A stretch of 64,000 bases of DNA from the NCBI RefSeq assembly GCF_000422665.1, contig NZ_AUGM01000012.1, positions 62,001 to 126,000 on the forward strand, written 5' to 3'. Below, piece by piece: positions 61,730-64,000 of this stretch. The stretch is from Ferrimonas senticii DSM 18821 (GTDB lineage: Bacteria; Pseudomonadota; Gammaproteobacteria; Enterobacterales; Shewanellaceae). A program made the position numbers and the translations under genes. The stretch's first letter is position 1. Each line of letters starts with the position of its first letter. The notes below the pieces were generated by a model that saw only the letters and a program-made list of their open reading frames with translations, was not told the origin of the DNA and made no database searches.

Positions 61730-61778
61730 CAGTAGCTAATAACTGATCACTGCTAGCTAACAACTACGAGCGGCGCTG

Positions 61779-62024
61779 TTAGCAGCTGGTTTGTTGTTCC
61801 AGCTCGGTCAGGATCTTCAGTGCCGCCGCATCGCCTTGACCGCAGATCCAGTCGCAGGCTTTAAAATCACTGCACACCTTGGGCCGTTCCGGTTTACCAA
61901 AGATCGCGCAGAGGTTATCGGCATTCAGATGCTTGCAGCGCTCTCCGGCGGGTTTGTTAAGCGACGAGATCGACGGCGCAATGCAGCAAGCACCACAGCC
62001 TAAGCGGCATTCGGTAACGCTCAC
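61779..62024 (-). CDS. YkgJ-family cysteine-cluster protein
   Basis: The 81-residue protein begins MSVTECRLGCGACC, the zinc- or iron-binding cysteine cluster of the YkgJ/UPF0153 family, followed by GERCKHLNADNLCAIFGKP and PKVCSDFKAC. The family function is unknown. It begins two bases after the rpoH stop and is probably co-transcribed with it. Confidence 0.88.
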   Translation of the reverse strand: MSVTECRLGCGACCIAPSISSLNKPAGERCKHLNADNLCAIFGKPERPKVCSDFKACDWICGQGDAAALKILTELEQQTSC

Positions 62025-62026
62025 GG

Positions 62027-62887
62027 TTAGCCTTCCATCGCTGCTTTGAGCTTCTTGATGGCGTTCTTTTCCAACTGACGAATGCGCTCGGCAGAGACAC
62101 CATATTTGTCCGCCAACTCGTGCAAGGTCTGCTTTTCCTCATCCAACCAACGGGCTTTAAGGATGTCGCGGGCACGTTCATCTAAGGTGTTCATCGCGGC
62201 GGTTAAGCGGCGCTGTGATTGGTCTTCCCAATCTTCCGCTTCGATCACCTCGGCGTGATTTGAACCGCTGTCTTCCAAGTACAACGCAGGTGCGTAGCTG
62301 CTTTCGTCATCGTCACTGTCTGGCCCCAGATCAAACGCGGCGTCTTGGGCCGACAAGCGCGCTTCCATCTCCATCACCTCTTTCGGGGTTACCCCCAGTT
62401 CATCGGCAACGGTGTTGACCTCTTCGTTGGAGAACCAACCGAGACGTTTCTTGGACTTACGAAGATTAAAGAACAGTTTGCGCTGCGCTTTGGTGGTGGC
62501 GACCTTAACGATGCGCCAGTTTTTCAAAACGTATTCGTGGATTTCCGCTTTGATCCAGTGCACCGCGAACGACACCAAACGAACACCGACGTCCGGATCA
62601 AAGCGTTTGACCGCCTTCATCAGACCGATGTTGCCCTCTTGGATTAAGTCCGCCTGTGGCAAGCCGTAGCCAGAGTAGCCACGGGCGATATGCACCACAA
62701 AACGCAGGTGGGCCATGATCAATTGCTTGGCACAATCGATATCGCCATTGGCGACTTGGCGAGCGAGGTATTGCTCCTCCTCCACCGACAGCATCGGAAT
62801 GGAGTTGACCGCCTGGATATAACTTTCCAGACTGCCATGTCCTTGCGGGACAACCATCAATGCCATATTCGGCTGGGACGTGCTCAT
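62027..62887 (-). CDS. rpoH: RNA polymerase sigma-32 factor
   Basis: RpoH directs the heat-shock response. The 286-residue protein has region 2 ([20 protein letters not shown], then [20 protein letters not shown]), the RpoH box (about residues 131-145: [17 protein letters not shown]), and region 4 with [15 protein letters not shown] and [16 protein letters not shown]. It is downstream of ftsX, as in E. coli (ftsYEX-rpoH). GAGGT precedes the ATG. The 162-bp leader may hold promoters and a thermosensor-type fold, but I see no decisive element. Confidence 0.97.
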   Translation of the reverse strand: MSTSQPNMALMVVPQGHGSLESYIQAVNSIPMLSVEEEQYLARQVANGDIDCAKQLIMAHLRFVVHIARGYSGYGLPQADLIQEGNIGLMKAVKRFDPDVGVRLVSFAVHWIKAEIHEYVLKNWRIVKVATTKAQRKLFFNLRKSKKRLGWFSNEEVNTVADELGVTPKEVMEMEARLSAQDAAFDLGPDSDDDESSYAPALYLEDSGSNHAEVIEAEDWEDQSQRRLTAAMNTLDERARDILKARWLDEEKQTLHELADKYGVSAERIRQLEKNAIKKLKAAMEG

Positions 62888-63049
62888 CTAATACCTCAAC
62901 TTCGTGCAAGGGCAGAAGTCTACCAAACCACCAACGGCAAGTTAACCGTAGACCCTTGCAATAACCAAAGCCGCACCTTAAAGCAGCACCGTCACTGCGG
63001 CAATTTTAACGCGGTAACAAACCGTGTGACGCGCTGGCAGCAAGCGCCA

Positions 63050-63997
63050 TCAACTTGGTTCGATATCTCGCAGATGACGACGCACCGACAAGTAAGCCCC
63101 AAGCCAACCCAGAGAGCAAGAGCACAGAAACAGTAACCACACTTGGTCACCATTCAGTCCCTGCAGTCGCAGTTGACTGTCATACAAGCTAAGCAGTTGC
63201 GCCATCGCCCCATCCAGCCACAGCAGTAAGCCGTTAACCAGCACCAATGCTAACATTGCCGAGATCAGCCCCAACCACACGCCGCTGTACAGGAACGGCC
63301 GCCGGATAAAGGCTTCGGTTGCCCCCACCAACTTCATCACCTTGATCTCGTTAAAGCGCTGCATAATGCCAAGGCGAATGGTATTGGCGGTGATCAGCAC
63401 CACCGCCAGCACCAGCAGGGCGCTTAAGGCGCTACCGGCGCTGCGTACCGTTGCCGACAGTGCTTGCAACCGTTCGATCCAATCCAGATCCAACCGTGCT
63501 AGCTCAACCTCTGGCATCGCTTGCAGTTGCCGTTGCAACGCTTTTGCCCCCTCACCAGTACGGTATTGCAGCGATGGCAGCACTTTGATTACCGCCGGTA
63601 GCGGGTTGTCATCCAGATAATCCAAGGCTTTGCCAAAGTGGCTGTTGGCTTGGAATTCCGCCAGAGACTGCTGCGCCGATTGGAACTGCAACGAGCCCAC
63701 TTCCGGCATCCCTTTGAGGGTGGCCAGCAAGCGCTGCTGGCTTTGCTCTGACAATTTCGGATTTAAAAACAGATTGATCTCGGCACTGTCGTGCCATTGC
63801 TGTTCAACCTTAACGGCACTGTTGGACAACGCCAGCAACAGGGTTGGCAAACTTAAGCTAAACCCCAATACCAACATGGTCATTAACGAGGTCAGCGGCG
63901 TCCGCCACAGCTCGCCCAAACTGGCAACTAACTGCTTCAGGTGCTGCGCAAAAAAGCCACGGATCCGTTGCCCTAACCCCAGTTTACTGCGGCTCAT
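63050..63997 (-). CDS. ftsX: Cell-division ABC transporter permease FtsX
   Basis: FtsX, with the ATPase FtsE, controls EnvC-activated septal murein cleavage. The 315-residue protein has four membrane segments (about 35-58, 185-208, 232-256 and 280-303), a periplasmic loop (about 60-180) containing AEINLFLNPKLSEQSQQRLL, and the conserved MQRFNEIKVMKLVGATEAFI coupling segment. The start at 63997 (MSRSKLGLGQRIRGFF) is three bases from the window edge; an upstream start cannot be excluded. ftsE should lie just beyond the window. Confidence 0.95.
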   Translation of the reverse strand: MSRSKLGLGQRIRGFFAQHLKQLVASLGELWRTPLTSLMTMLVLGFSLSLPTLLLALSNSAVKVEQQWHDSAEINLFLNPKLSEQSQQRLLATLKGMPEVGSLQFQSAQQSLAEFQANSHFGKALDYLDDNPLPAVIKVLPSLQYRTGEGAKALQRQLQAMPEVELARLDLDWIERLQALSATVRSAGSALSALLVLAVVLITANTIRLGIMQRFNEIKVMKLVGATEAFIRRPFLYSGVWLGLISAMLALVLVNGLLLWLDGAMAQLLSLYDSQLRLQGLNGDQVWLLFLCSCSLGWLGAYLSVRRHLRDIEPS

Positions 63998-64000
63998 GCT

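Noticed and set aside
1-64000. tRNA or rRNA genes, complete insertion sequences or prophage genes
   Set aside because: None was recognised on either strand; no cloverleaf-like ends, transposase or phage structural genes were seen by reading, though no scan program was run.

Overview
This window is chromosomal DNA from a gammaproteobacterium, most like the marine Alteromonadales (Ferrimonas/Shewanella-type). The evidence is gene order typical of that group: hemCDXY divergent from a class I adenylate cyclase with a TTG start; lptM-lysA-dapF-DUF484-xerC beside cyaY; yigB-uvrD; polA-Spot 42-engB; a Csr-type RNA near yihI-hemN; and yibN-secB-gpsA divergent from gpmI-envC. Species cannot be fixed from the sequence alone. 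The window is almost entirely core genome, with a few small accessory insertions.

Layout. 1-5 kb: the 3' end of a rarD-type permease, a MITE-like element, and the heme operon hemC-hemD-hemX-hemY on the minus strand. 5-12.4 kb: cyaA with a CRP-like site, an isolated 32-codon gene with its own promoter and terminator, the lptM/lysA/dapF/DUF484/xerC/DUF2956 operon, and cyaY. 12.4-12.9 kb: a non-coding repeat island. 12.9-20.3 kb: a DUF389 membrane protein, yigB, uvrD, a small accessory pair (SRA-like/HNH nuclease and an outer-membrane barrel) lying between near-identical terminator hairpins, and ETF:quinone oxidoreductase. 20.5-23.4 kb: a Moco riboswitch and moaABCDE. 23.5-28 kb: a five-gene envelope module (DUF5666-type lipoprotein, a small DUF5666 paralogue, a PepSY-like protein, response regulator, histidine kinase). 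28-33.8 kb: pseudouridine synthase, GlsB-type protein, moeA-moeB, a preQ1-I riboswitch with its queuosine-precursor transporter, HD hydrolase, GNAT, elbB.

33.8-40 kb is RNA- and replication-rich. It holds an oriC-like segment (three perfect DnaA boxes, 14 GATC sites), polA, an enlarged Spot 42 RNA, a second candidate sRNA, engB, cytochrome c4, and a CsrB/CsrC-family RNA with 17 GGA triplets plus upstream UvrY-like and IHF-like sites. 40-46 kb: methyltransferase, yihI, DUF2489, hemN, a DUF885 lipoprotein, pldB. 46-53.2 kb is a more variable stretch of small redox and regulatory genes: a PAS sensor without output domain, two LysR regulators, SDR, radical SAM, a quinone reductase-NTF2 fusion and an NTF2 protein, with a MITE that supplies the stop codon of one LysR gene. 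53.2-64 kb: BaiN/YhiN-type flavoprotein, gpsA, secB, yibN, gpmI-envC-S41 protease-yibQ, a heptamer tandem repeat, a YkgJ-family protein, rpoH and ftsX.

The best candidates for undescribed biology are the enlarged Spot 42, the adjacent new sRNA candidate, the oriC-like region next to polA, the DUF5666/PepSY two-component module, and the 32-codon gene. All calls come from reading the sequence; no database or folding program was run.
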